Assembly (NCBI RefSeq): GCF_036245865.1
Contig: NZ_BTTW01000002.1
Span: 868,001-932,000, forward strand
DNA length: 64,000 nt
Direction: 5' to 3'
Source: Corallococcus caeni
GTDB taxonomy: Bacteria; Myxococcota; Myxococcia; Myxococcales; Myxococcaceae
This document shows positions 46,221 through 55,605 of the stretch, piece after piece. A program made the translations under genes and the position numbers. Every line of letters starts with the position of its first letter. Position 1 is the stretch's first letter. Below the pieces are notes generated by a model, which saw only the letters and a program-made list of their open reading frames with translations, searched no databases and was not told the origin of the DNA.

Positions 46221-47266
46221 GACTTCTTCACCCGCTTGCGTCTGGGAGCCGTCGGCTTCTTGAGCTGTCTGGCGACCTTTTCGAATTCGGCATCGACGGC
46301 GCGGGGTTTGACGTCGAGCAACGCGTGATAGCGAGCGTATTCCTGCTCGGCCTTCGCCTTGGCGGCCTCAGCGGACACGCTTCCGGCGTGAGTCAGAAGC
46401 TGGCGCCCGGAGATCTTCATGAACTCGTCGAGCTTCGTGATCCAGTCGCGCATCGTCATCTGCTTGCGATCCAGGGCCTGAAGCTCGGCGTACTCGATGT
46501 ACAGGCTCACGATACGAAGGAGGACGGCGAGTTCGCTCTCAGTGAGGTAATTCTTCGCGACGCTGGCGTCCTCCCTGCGAATGATTCCACCGGGACGCGT
46601 GCTCCGCATGCCCATGAGTGGTTGGGTGGCATCGGCGCGCTCGTGAATGATCTCCGCTGCGGTGTGGCCATGCGCTGCCCAATGCATCTTGTTCTGCACC
46701 GTGGCGAAGAAGCGCTGCGAGGTTTCGACCCGCGGGTCGTAGTCAACGCTGGTTGCGTAGATATCGAGAACCTTCTGGTAGAACCGCCGTTCGGATGCGC
46801 GGATCTCCCGGATGCGTTCGAGGAGTTCGTCGAAATAGTCGCGCTGACCTGGACCGGGCGGGTTCTTCAGCCGTTCGTCGTCCAGCGTGAAGCCCTTCAC
46901 CAAGTACTCGCTGAGGCGGTCCATGGCCCACTGCCGGAACTGCGTGCCACGGTGGCTCCGCACTCGGAAGCCAACGGCAAGGACGGCGTCGAGGTTGTAA
47001 TGGCGCAGGTTGCGTGTGACCTGGCGGGTGCCCTCCTGGCGAACTTGTAAATACGGCTTACAAGTTGCCGCCTCGTCGAGCTCTCCCTCGGCGAAGATGT
47101 CCTTCAGGTGCAGGGTGATGTTCTGCGGAGTCGTCTGGAACAGCTCCGCCATCTGCGCCTGGGTCAGCCAGAGGGTCTCACCTTCGAAGCGGCACTGGAT
47201 GCGCGTTCGCCCGTCCTCGGTCTGGTAGAGGATGAGCCCGGAACTGCCGCTGGCGTCGTCGGTCAT
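46217..47266 (-). CDS. RhuM family protein
   Basis: 349 residues. ILYQTEDGRTRIQCRFEGET, LTQAQMAELFQTTPQNITLH, RNLRHYNLDAVLAVGFRVRS and FRQWAMDRLSEYLVKGFTLD are characteristic of RhuM (PF13310) with an N-terminal helix-turn-helix-like segment and a ~200-residue helical part. A Lys-rich tail ends it. RhuM proteins occur in Salmonella islands, prophages and near defence or toxin genes; their activity is unknown. No Fic or Doc motif is present. It overlaps the lipoprotein gene downstream and follows the MBOAT gene stop by 15 bases in convergent-free, same-strand order. Confidence 0.88.
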   Translation of the reverse strand: MTDDASGSSGLILYQTEDGRTRIQCRFEGETLWLTQAQMAELFQTTPQNITLHLKDIFAEGELDEAATCKPYLQVRQEGTRQVTRNLRHYNLDAVLAVGFRVRSHRGTQFRQWAMDRLSEYLVKGFTLDDERLKNPPGPGQRDYFDELLERIREIRASERRFYQKVLDIYATSVDYDPRVETSQRFFATVQNKMHWAAHGHTAAEIIHERADATQPLMGMRSTRPGGIIRREDASVAKNYLTESELAVLLRIVSLYIEYAELQALDRKQMTMRDWITKLDEFMKISGRQLLTHAGSVSAEAAKAKAEQEYARYHALLDVKPRAVDAEFEKVARQLKKPTAPRRKRVKKS

Positions 47267-47281
47267 CGGACTGCAGCGTAC

Positions 47282-48754
47282 TCAGAACTGCAGGTACACG
47301 TACGGCCGGGTCTCCAGCGTGGACAGCTGGCGAATCCCCAGGCCCAGGAGCACCAGGACCACGGCCCTCGCGGGCGCGGGCAGCTTGAGGAACGCGAGCG
47401 CCGCCGTGTCGTAGAGCTTCATCGGGAGCGCGTGCGCGAGGATCGCGATGGCCAGCATGCTCCACATCAGCGGACCCACGTTCGCCAGGCCCGGGATTCC
47501 CGCCAGCATCCGCGCGTAGAACTCACCCGCGTGCGCCATGTCCGGCGCTCGGAACACCACGCGCGTCAACACCACCAGCGTGAACGTGGCCAGCATCCCG
47601 AACGCCACTCGCACCGGGCCGGGCTCCTGCTGCTTGCCCTTGAACCACCACCAGCAGCGCACCGCGCACAACGCCACGCCGTGCACGCCACCCCAGACCG
47701 CGAAGCGCCAGTCCGCCCCGTGCCACAGGCCTCCCAGCACCATCACCATCATCAGGTTGAAACACACCCGCGGCTTCGAACGCCGGTTGCCGCCCAGCGG
47801 GATGTACAGGTAGTCCCGCAGCCACGACGACAGGCTCATGTGCCAGCGGTTCCAGAACTCGAACAGGTTCTTCGCCAGGTACGGCCGCGCGAAGTTCTCC
47901 GGGAACTTGAAGCCGAACAGCGACGCCACGCCAATCGCGATGTCCGAGTACCCCGAGAAGTCGTAGTACAGCTCCAGCGTGTACGCGACCGCCGCCACCG
48001 CGCACTCCGCCGACGAGTACGCGTGCGGACTGCCGAACACCGGATCCACGATGCCGCTGCCCAGCACGTCCGCGATGACCAGCTTCTTCACCAGTCCCAC
48101 GGCGATGCGGAACAGCGCCTTGTTCCCGTCATCCGATGACAGCGTGGGCACTTCCCGGAAGTGCGCCATCAGCTCCGACGCGCGGACAATCGGCCCGCTC
48201 ACCACGCGCGGGAAGAACAGCATGTAGAGCAGGTGCTCCACGAACGAGTGCTCGGAGCTCGCCTTCCCCCGGTACACGTCCACCGTGTAGCTGATGGCCT
48301 GGAACACGAAGAACGACAGGCCCACCGGCAACAACAGATGGAAGGGCTCCGGCCGCACCTCCACGCCCCACGGTCCCAGCAGCGACGCCACCGTCTTGCG
48401 CAACAGCTCCAGGTACTTGAAGCCCGCCAGCAGCCCCAGGTTGGAGACGATGGACAGCACCACCAGCGTCTTGCGCACGCCGGGCCGTTCCGTGCGCCCC
48501 ATCCCCTTCACCAGCAGGTGATCCACCGTCACGCCGCCAAGGAAGATGAACAGCGGCACCAGCTTCACGACCAGCTCGCCCACGGGCATCCCGCCCACGA
48601 ACGCGGACAGCGGCACCTGCAGGAATGACACGTAGACCAGCAGGCTGGCCGTGAGCAGCAACAGCATCCGCGGCCAGTAGTGCCGGTGCACCGCCCAGTA
48701 GAGCGCGAACACCGCGATGACGAAGACGACGTACTGGAGGCTGTGGGACAGCAC
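47282..48754 (-). CDS. MBOAT family O-acyltransferase (AlgI-like)
   Basis: 490 residues, about 11-12 membrane helices. FFPRVVSGPIVRASEL, LYYDFSGYSDIAIG, FPENFARPYLAKNLFEFWNRWHMSLSSWLRDYLYIPLGG (signature, quoted in parts: FEFWNRWHMSLSSWLRDYLY) and MVLGGLWHGADWRFAVWG with the active-site His match AlgI/PatA-type enzymes. These move acetyl groups across the membrane to a glycan. The gene follows the double-SGNH gene by three bases; together they likely O-acetylate or deacetylate a surface polysaccharide. Confidence 0.94.
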   Translation of the reverse strand: MLSHSLQYVVFVIAVFALYWAVHRHYWPRMLLLLTASLLVYVSFLQVPLSAFVGGMPVGELVVKLVPLFIFLGGVTVDHLLVKGMGRTERPGVRKTLVVLSIVSNLGLLAGFKYLELLRKTVASLLGPWGVEVRPEPFHLLLPVGLSFFVFQAISYTVDVYRGKASSEHSFVEHLLYMLFFPRVVSGPIVRASELMAHFREVPTLSSDDGNKALFRIAVGLVKKLVIADVLGSGIVDPVFGSPHAYSSAECAVAAVAYTLELYYDFSGYSDIAIGVASLFGFKFPENFARPYLAKNLFEFWNRWHMSLSSWLRDYLYIPLGGNRRSKPRVCFNLMMVMVLGGLWHGADWRFAVWGGVHGVALCAVRCWWWFKGKQQEPGPVRVAFGMLATFTLVVLTRVVFRAPDMAHAGEFYARMLAGIPGLANVGPLMWSMLAIAILAHALPMKLYDTAALAFLKLPAPARAVVLVLLGLGIRQLSTLETRPYVYLQF

Positions 48755-48757
48755 GGC

Positions 48758-51505
48758 TCAGGGCGCTCCCGCGGCGGAGGCCGTCGGCTCGCCGCCCTTC
48801 TTCGTGGACTCGTACGCCGCCATCAGGTCCTTCACGAACGCGTTCGCCAGCACCGCATACCCCTGCGGCGTCAGGTGCACGCCGTCCGCGTTGCCCAGCG
48901 GCAACGGCTGCCGCTGCCAGCGCTGCATGGACCGCTCACCGCCCATCGCCGCGCGCGCGGACCAGTACGCGCACCCCGCGTCCTTCGCCACCTGCGGCAA
49001 CGTGTTCAAGACCTTCGCCAGGGACGGCGCCTCGTCCCACCGTCCGTTCGCATCCTGCGCGAGCCGGTCCGTGGGCCCGATGAGCAGGCACTCCGCGCCC
49101 GTTGCCTTGCGCATGCGCGCGATCAGCGCCGCGTAGTCCTGGCGCAGCCCGTTCGCGTCCAGCTCCGGCAGCGCTGCCTCGTTGGTGCCGTACCAGAACA
49201 CCAGCAGGTCCGGCCGGCGCGCGGTGAGCTGCGCATCCATCGCTGACGCATCCATGTCCCGCGCGGTGAAGGCCGTGGCGCCGGGCAACCCCAGCGCGTC
49301 GTACACCAGCCCCGGCGTGTCGTACTCCAGCGACGCGCCCAGCACCGTCGCGCTGCCGCCACCCTCCGGGACCTTCACCTGGACCGAGTGCGCCACGCCC
49401 GTCACCGGGAACGAACGGATCCGCACCGTGGGCTGCGTGAGCGGCTCGGGCGGCGGCGCTTCGGGGGCGATTGCCTCTCCGTCCACGATGATGTCCGGCG
49501 CCGCGGCCCCGGGCGCATCCAGCGCGTACAGGTCCAGCCGGCCCTGGCGGTTCTTGTCCTCCGCGCAGCCGTCACAGAAGGAGATGCCCAGGCTCGCGCC
49601 GGGCGCTCCCACCGCGCGGATGCCGGTGAGCCCCCAGACGTTTCCGGAGGCGCCTCCGGCCGTGCTCTTCGCGTCCTCCACCGTCCACTCGCCGTCCAGC
49701 GTGCGCGTGACGTGCGCGGCCTCCAGCCGGGTGGACGGCTTGCCCGCGGCGATGAAGCCCCGGCCCGCGTCGCCGAAGCGCTTCGTCAGCACGTCGCGGA
49801 CCTTGTCGGAGAAGTAGTGCGCCGCTGTGTGCGATGCGCCCAGCTGGGCGATGCCCACGCGCAGCTTCGCGCCGGACTCGCGGCGGGCCAGCGACTCGAA
49901 CGTGCGGCGCAGCGCCGGGGTCGCGTTCTGGAGGCCGGTGGTGTCCGTGCCCGGCACGCGCGGCGGATGCGTGCGCGCGAAGGCCCGCTGCATCGCCAGG
50001 TCGAACAGGTGGCCCAGCAGGTTGGAGCCGCGCACGCGCGGGTGCACCAGGTCCTCCAGCATCAGGCCGGACTCCAGCCACTTGAGCGCGGAGCCCTCGC
50101 CGCCCATCGCCGCCAGCGTGTCGTAGAAGGCGCAGCCTCCCGCGCGCGCCTCCTCGCGGAACACCTCCGACACCTCCGCCGAGTGCCGGCGCGTGACGAG
50201 CTCGCCGCTCATCGTGCGCACGCCCGCGTCGATGGGCGACATGACGAGGCACGCCGCGTCCGGCACCGACGTGCGCACGCGCGACACCAGCTCCTTCATC
50301 TGCGAGCGGACCTCGTCCAGCGTGGTGCGCTCGCGCGACAGGAAGAACGCCTCGTTGCCGCCCACCATCAACACCACCAGCGACGGCTTGCGGTGCCGGA
50401 GCTGCGCGCGGAACGCCTGGGGCTGCGCGCGCAGGTACACCTCCGCCATGCCGCCCAAGAGGCCCACCGTGTCGTAGACGACGCCCGGCGTGCCGGACTC
50501 CAGCGAGACCCCGTGCAGCTCCGTCTTGCCGCTCGCGGTGAGTGTCAGCGTCTTCGCGCCCTCGGGGAGCTTCAGCCGCGCGAACGCCGCCTCCGCCTTG
50601 GGTCCGAACGCGCGCGTCTGGATGCGCTGCGTGTTCTTGCCGTCCACCGCCACCTGCACGGCGCCGTTGGCCGGCTGGGCCAGGAAGAACAGCTCCGCCT
50701 CGCGCGCGCCCTCCACGGAGTAGCGCGTGCCCTGCGCGGGGCCGCTCGTGGAGAAGGCCACGCCCGTCCAGCCCACGCGGTCCTTGGGCCAGTGCGTGTC
50801 CACCAGCCGCTCCATCTTCCATCCGTCCGTGCTCGCGGTGCCCGCGCGCGTGGCGCGGCCGGCGCTCGCCAGCCGGTGGATGTAGAGGAAGCCCGGACCG
50901 CCCGAACCGAAGCGCTCCTGGAGCCGGTCGCGCACCACGTCCGTGATGTAGTCGGAGGCGATGAGCGAATCGCCCAGGTGCACCACCCGCACCGGCGTGC
51001 GCCGCGCGTCCGAGCGCAGGTCCCCGAGCGCCTTCATGAACGGCGCCAGGCCGTCCTCTTCACACGAACCGTCCGCGCGCGTCTTGCGACAGTTGAGCTC
51101 GATGTCCACGTGCTTCGCGCCCATGCGCTCGCGCAGCGCTTCCAGCTCCAGTGCGTTCGCCAGCGTGGGGGCGCTCAGCTCCTCCAGGCCGATGCCGGGC
51201 ACGGCGGGCGCTTCGCCCACCTGCGGGCCCGCCTGCGGATCCGTGTCGGTGACGGCGGTGTCCGCTTCCGCGAGCGCGGAGGGCGGAGCGTCCGGGGCCA
51301 TGCTGTCGGCGGGCGGACGCGGGGCCTTCACGCCGCGCAGTGACGCGGGCAGCACGAGCGCCGCCAGCTTGGGCCCGAGCGAACCTTCCTGACGGAGGCT
51401 GGGGAGGGGGCGGAACTTCTCCGGCAATGGCGCCAGGGACACCCCCACCGCCAGCAGCACGGTGAAGGCCAGCGTCCATCCGGTGGATGTGGGCTTGAGG
51501 CTCAA
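48758..51505 (-). CDS. membrane-anchored protein with two SGNH hydrolase domains
   Basis: 915 residues. One N-terminal helix (WTLAFTVLLAVGVSLAPL), a Pro/Ala linker, then SGNH domain 1 (VVHLGDSLIASD; VVLMVGGNEAF; MLEDLVHPRV) and SGNH domain 2 (IAQLGASHTAAHYF; LLVFWYGTNEAA; ADGVHLTPQGY). Domain 1 keeps GDS and Asp-x-x-His; domain 2 has Ala for Asp in the first block but keeps Ser and DGVHLT. Both may be active on acyl-sugar esters outside the inner membrane. The apparent start is TTG, with a weak ribosome site. It precedes the MBOAT gene by three bases, resembling AlgJ/AlgX with AlgI or PatB with PatA. Confidence 0.85.
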   Translation of the reverse strand: MSLKPTSTGWTLAFTVLLAVGVSLAPLPEKFRPLPSLRQEGSLGPKLAALVLPASLRGVKAPRPPADSMAPDAPPSALAEADTAVTDTDPQAGPQVGEAPAVPGIGLEELSAPTLANALELEALRERMGAKHVDIELNCRKTRADGSCEEDGLAPFMKALGDLRSDARRTPVRVVHLGDSLIASDYITDVVRDRLQERFGSGGPGFLYIHRLASAGRATRAGTASTDGWKMERLVDTHWPKDRVGWTGVAFSTSGPAQGTRYSVEGAREAELFFLAQPANGAVQVAVDGKNTQRIQTRAFGPKAEAAFARLKLPEGAKTLTLTASGKTELHGVSLESGTPGVVYDTVGLLGGMAEVYLRAQPQAFRAQLRHRKPSLVVLMVGGNEAFFLSRERTTLDEVRSQMKELVSRVRTSVPDAACLVMSPIDAGVRTMSGELVTRRHSAEVSEVFREEARAGGCAFYDTLAAMGGEGSALKWLESGLMLEDLVHPRVRGSNLLGHLFDLAMQRAFARTHPPRVPGTDTTGLQNATPALRRTFESLARRESGAKLRVGIAQLGASHTAAHYFSDKVRDVLTKRFGDAGRGFIAAGKPSTRLEAAHVTRTLDGEWTVEDAKSTAGGASGNVWGLTGIRAVGAPGASLGISFCDGCAEDKNRQGRLDLYALDAPGAAAPDIIVDGEAIAPEAPPPEPLTQPTVRIRSFPVTGVAHSVQVKVPEGGGSATVLGASLEYDTPGLVYDALGLPGATAFTARDMDASAMDAQLTARRPDLLVFWYGTNEAALPELDANGLRQDYAALIARMRKATGAECLLIGPTDRLAQDANGRWDEAPSLAKVLNTLPQVAKDAGCAYWSARAAMGGERSMQRWQRQPLPLGNADGVHLTPQGYAVLANAFVKDLMAAYESTKKGGEPTASAAGAP

Positions 51506-51686
51506 CGCCGGGGCATGAGACTGGCTTTTCGGGGGCGGGTCAAAACTCTGCCCACATTGTCGCGCCCCATCCCTCGGGGGGCAGGCGGCCGGGCCCCCTT
51601 CCTCGGACGGCGCGAAGCGCTATGGTGCGCCGCCGTTCGCGCCGGGTTCGTGGTCCGGCGTCCCGAGTAGGAGCTCGCACCCGCAT

Positions 51687-52748
51687 ATGGCCCTCTATCC
51701 CGTCATCATGGCCGGAGGCTCCGGCACCCGCTTCTGGCCGCTGTCCCGCCAGGCCCGTCCGAAGCAGTTCCTCCCGCTGGCCTCCAAGCAGCCGCTGCTC
51801 ACCGACACCGCCCAGCGCCTCAAGGGGCTGGCGCCGGTGAAGAACACCTTCATCGTGTGCGGTCCCGTGCACGCGAAGACGGCCGCGAAGCTGGTGAAGG
51901 GATTGCCCAAGGGCAACCTGCTGGTGGAGCCCGTGGCGCGCAACACCGCGCCCGCCATCGCGCTCGCCGCGCTCCAGGTGGCCGCGCGCGACCCCAAGGG
52001 CGTGCTCGCGGTGCTGCCGTCGGATCACCACGTGGCGGACGTGAAGGGCTTCCAGCGCACGCTCGCGGAAGCGGCGCGCATCGCGGAGGGCGGCCACATC
52101 GTCACGCTGGGCATCAAGCCCGCGCGCCCGGAGACGGGCTACGGCTACATCCAGGTGGGTGACGCGCTGGACGGCGGTGGCCGGCGCGTGAAGGCGTTCA
52201 AGGAGAAGCCGGACCTCAAGACGGCGCAGGAGTACCTGGCCGGCGGCGACTACCTGTGGAACGGCGGCATCTTCGTCTTCCGCGCGGACGTGATGCTGGA
52301 GGCCTTCCAGAAGCACATGCCGGAGATGCAGAAGGGCCTGGACGCGCTCCAGAAGGCCGCGGGCAAGCGCACCTTCCCGGCCGTGCTCAAGCGCGTGTTC
52401 CCCAAGCTGCCCTCCATCTCCATCGACTACGGCGTGATGGAGAAGGCGGAGAACATCGCGGTGCTGGACGGCGACTTCGGCTGGTCCGACGTGGGCTCCT
52501 TCGCCGCCATCCCCGAAGTGCGCCCCGCGGACGCTCAGGGCAACGTCGTCTCCGGCGACGCGGTGCTGGTGGACTGCACGGGCTGCGTGGTGCTCGCGGA
52601 CAAGCGCACGCTGTCCGTCGTGGGCATGCACGACGTGGTGGTGGTGGACTCCGGTGACGCCGTGCTCGTGGTCCCCAAGGACAAGAGCCAGGACGTCCGC
52701 AAGGTCGTCGAGGCGCTCAAGGCCCGGAAGCGCACCCGGCTGCTGTAG
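51687..52748 (+). CDS. manC: mannose-1-phosphate guanylyltransferase
   Basis: 353 residues, the single-domain GMP form without the C-terminal isomerase. IMAGGSGTRFWPLSRQARPK followed by QFLPL is the nucleotidyltransferase signature; EPVARNTAPAIALAAL, LPSDHHV and FKEKPD follow, with NGGIFVF and FGWSDVGSF later. It makes GDP-mannose from mannose-1-phosphate and GTP, feeding polysaccharide and glycolipid synthesis. The mutase at 55606-56976 can supply its substrate. A hairpin terminator candidate follows. Confidence 0.95.
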   Translation: MALYPVIMAGGSGTRFWPLSRQARPKQFLPLASKQPLLTDTAQRLKGLAPVKNTFIVCGPVHAKTAAKLVKGLPKGNLLVEPVARNTAPAIALAALQVAARDPKGVLAVLPSDHHVADVKGFQRTLAEAARIAEGGHIVTLGIKPARPETGYGYIQVGDALDGGGRRVKAFKEKPDLKTAQEYLAGGDYLWNGGIFVFRADVMLEAFQKHMPEMQKGLDALQKAAGKRTFPAVLKRVFPKLPSISIDYGVMEKAENIAVLDGDFGWSDVGSFAAIPEVRPADAQGNVVSGDAVLVDCTGCVVLADKRTLSVVGMHDVVVVDSGDAVLVVPKDKSQDVRKVVEALKARKRTRLL

Positions 52749-52810
52749 GCGGCGCTGTAGGCCTGGGGGCGACTCCGCCTCCTGTTTCCCCTCACACATT
52801 TCTTCCCGGG

Positions 52811-52850
52811 GCTCCCTGTCGTTTCTACAGGGGGCCCTCGTTCGTTTCGG
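52811..52850 (+). terminator. candidate terminator after manC
   Basis: GCTCCCTGT and ACAGGGGGC form a 9-bp stem with one G-T pair and loop CGTTTCT, followed by a modestly T-rich CTCGTTCGTTTC. Confidence 0.55.
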
Positions 52851-52975
52851 GCAGGTCGCTGGCACCTGCGGGCGGTTGGAGTGTCGCCGCGAGGACGGAG
52901 GCGGCCCCCGGGCACGAGGCGCGGAGGTTGCAAGCCCACTCCGGGTCCGCCCCATTTCCGGGGTGACAGGCGGGG

Positions 52976-55435
52976 ATGGCGATGGGCTGCAAGCGCTGCG
53001 TAGGCGACCACCGGAACGACGAGGCGTGCCCCGGCGCACGGCCTGGGGTGCCGGGGGATTCGCTGGAGGGCCAGCGGCACGGGCCGCTGCTCTTGAAGCG
53101 CCGGCTGGAGGTGGGGGCGGTGGCGTCGGTGTACCTGGCGGAGTACGTGCCCACGGGGCACCGCTTCGCGGTGAAGGTGCTGCACGCGCACCTGGCGGCC
53201 CGCCCCGCCGTGCGCGCCCGTTTCATCGCGGAGGCGCTGGCGCAGCGCAACGTCGTGCACCGCCACGTGGCGCGCGTGCTGGACGTGCGCCCCGGTCCCC
53301 AGGGCCTGCCCTGCGTGCTGATGGAGGCGCCGGAGGGCGAGTCGCTGAGCGCGCTGCCCCTGCCGCTGTCGCCGGCCGAGGTGGGCGAGGTGTTGGATCA
53401 GGCGCTCGCGGGGTTGGAGGCGGCGCACGCGCGGGGGCTGGTGCACGGGGACCTCACGCTGGATTCGATGTTCGTCACGCGCGACGCGAAGGGTGAGCGG
53501 CGCGTGCGGGTGCGCGACTTCGGCGCGGGCGCGGTGCGGGAGGCGGCGCTGTCGCAAGAGGAGCGCGCGCGGGGCGTGACGGTGGGCTCGCCCACGTTCA
53601 TGGCGCCCGAGCAGTGCGCGGGCATGGCTGGCAGCCCTCGCGCGGACCTGCACGCGATGGGCGTGGCGGGCTACCTGCTGGTGACGGGCCGGTTGCCGTT
53701 CGGGCTGGGGCGCTCCGCGGATGTGACGCTGTTTCCGCCTCACGCCGTCAACGCGAGCGTGCCGCCCGCGCTGTCCACGGTGCTGCTGCGCGCGCTGGCC
53801 GCGAAGCCGGAGGACCGCTTCGACAGCGCGTGGGCCTTCCGCGTCGCGCTCGCGGAGGCGCTGGGTATGAAGGCTCCGGTGCGGAACGCGGCGGCGGATG
53901 CGCCCGCGGGCCTGGACTCCCAGGCGGAGCAGGGCGCCGCGTTGAAGGCCGCCCCGTCCCCGGTGGACTCCGACGCGGACGACTTCGACATCGTGGAGGA
54001 CGTGCCCGAATGGGGCATGGCCGCCACGTCCATGGAGGATGCGGCCCTGCGCGCGGCGGATGGCGCGCCGTCGAGCGCCCGCGCCGGTGAGGTGTCCATG
54101 CGCGCGGAGGTGGCCGCGTTCTGGTCCTCGGCCGTGGCGCTGCTGGGCCCGGCCGAACCGGAGCTGCCTGCCGACATGCTGCCGCGGACCGGCGCGTCTG
54201 GAGCCGATTCCTCGGGCTCCGCCGCTTCGGGGGCGCCCATCCTCCTGGTGCAGCCGGCGGCCCACGCTCCGGCCGCGACCATGAAGCTCGGCGTCGTCGA
54301 GGCGAACCTGCTCCAGTCCGCCGCGCCCATCCTGCTGGTGGATCCGGCCTCGCCCCTGGACGTCACGCCCCAGCCGGCGGCGAACCCCTCGTCCACGCTG
54401 GGCGCCGCGGCCATCCCGTTCATGACCCTGGCGCCCACGGTGATTCCGTCGCCCCCGCCCATTCCGCTGGTGGACGTCGTGCAGGACGCCGCGCCCATCC
54501 CGCTGGTGAACGCGGTGGCGCCGCTGGAGGCCTCCGCGCCGCGCACGGACGCGCCCGCGGACCTGCGCGTGCGCCTGGGCCTGACGCCGGGTGAGGTCCT
54601 CCAGGCTGTCTCCGTGAGCGACGTCGCCCCCGAAGGCCTCTTCGCCGAGTGCCAGGGCAACCTGCCCCCGCTCGCCGCGCGGCTGACGGTGGAGGTGTCC
54701 TTCCGGGGGGAGACGGCCCTGGGCGCCTGCGACGTCGTCCGCCACGTCACCTTCGACGAGGCGCGCACCTGGAACGTGCCCGCCGGCGTCTTCGTCCACT
54801 TCTCCGACGAGTTCCCCGCCCTGGGCCGGCTGCTCTCCCGCGCCCTCATGGAGGACGCGGAGCCCGCGCCCGACGCGGAGCTGGCGCGCATGCTGTCCCG
54901 CGCTGAGGCTGTGGCCCGCGACCCGTACAGCCTGCTGGGCGCGAAGCACGACGCGGACTTCGGCGACATCCACCGCCGCGCCCAGGCCGCCCTGCGCCGC
55001 CTGGTCGCCTTCCAGCACCGCCCGCTGCCCACCCCGCAACGCCAGGCCCTGGACGCCCTGCGCGTGCGCGTGCTGGCCGCGCAGCGGATGCTCGGCGACC
55101 CGCTCTCCCGCGTGGGCTACGACGCCACCCGGGGCAACCTGGGGGGCCTGGCCCGCTGTGTCGCCGCGGGCGTCCCGGAGCCCACCATGGAGGCCCTGCG
55201 CAGCGCCTTCCTGGCCGCCCGGCCGGAGGTGGAGAAGAAGGCCCGCGCCCTCTTCACCCAGGGGCACGCGTTGGAGGTCCAACGGGCCATCCCGGCCGCG
55301 CTGGAGCGCTACGCGGAGGCGCTCAAGCTGGACCCGCTGAACACGTCCTGGCTGAAGCACTACCAGTCGCTGCTGCGGCGGGTGCCGGCGGAGGCCGGAG
55401 CCGGTGGGGCCCGGAGGCCGGAGGCCATGGCCTGA
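52976..55435 (+). CDS. degenerate Ser/Thr kinase with PilZ-like, J-like and TPR parts
   Basis: 819 residues. A short Cys-containing start (MGCKRC) precedes a kinase domain (about 40-290): the glycine loop is LEVGAVASVYLA (changed), FAVKVL keeps the Lys, the catalytic loop is VHGDLTLDSMFV (Asp kept, Arg and the metal Asn lost), RDFGAG is kept, then SPTFMAPEQ. A Pro/Ala linker follows. Residues ~520-620 resemble a PilZ-type domain (LRVRLGLTPGEVLQAVSVSD), then DPYSLLGAKHDADFGDIHRR resembles a J-domain without HPD, and a TPR-like end (AIPAALERYAEALKLDP). It may be a pseudokinase scaffold. It sits between manC and the mutase gene on the same strand. Confidence 0.82.
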   Translation: MAMGCKRCVGDHRNDEACPGARPGVPGDSLEGQRHGPLLLKRRLEVGAVASVYLAEYVPTGHRFAVKVLHAHLAARPAVRARFIAEALAQRNVVHRHVARVLDVRPGPQGLPCVLMEAPEGESLSALPLPLSPAEVGEVLDQALAGLEAAHARGLVHGDLTLDSMFVTRDAKGERRVRVRDFGAGAVREAALSQEERARGVTVGSPTFMAPEQCAGMAGSPRADLHAMGVAGYLLVTGRLPFGLGRSADVTLFPPHAVNASVPPALSTVLLRALAAKPEDRFDSAWAFRVALAEALGMKAPVRNAAADAPAGLDSQAEQGAALKAAPSPVDSDADDFDIVEDVPEWGMAATSMEDAALRAADGAPSSARAGEVSMRAEVAAFWSSAVALLGPAEPELPADMLPRTGASGADSSGSAASGAPILLVQPAAHAPAATMKLGVVEANLLQSAAPILLVDPASPLDVTPQPAANPSSTLGAAAIPFMTLAPTVIPSPPPIPLVDVVQDAAPIPLVNAVAPLEASAPRTDAPADLRVRLGLTPGEVLQAVSVSDVAPEGLFAECQGNLPPLAARLTVEVSFRGETALGACDVVRHVTFDEARTWNVPAGVFVHFSDEFPALGRLLSRALMEDAEPAPDAELARMLSRAEAVARDPYSLLGAKHDADFGDIHRRAQAALRRLVAFQHRPLPTPQRQALDALRVRVLAAQRMLGDPLSRVGYDATRGNLGGLARCVAAGVPEPTMEALRSAFLAARPEVEKKARALFTQGHALEVQRAIPAALERYAEALKLDPLNTSWLKHYQSLLRRVPAEAGAGGARRPEAMA

Positions 55436-55605
55436 TGGGGGCCATCAGCCGCCCCCCGGGGTAGGTTCCGCCCTCCCGGGGAGGCCCGGGCGTTCAACAG
55501 TCAGCCGGGCGCGTTCGGGTGTGTGCAGCCCCCGGGGCCGCTCGTGTAGTGTCCGACGCCTTCCGTTACGCCCTCCCGGTTCCTGTCGAGGGTGGGGACA
55601 CTGCC

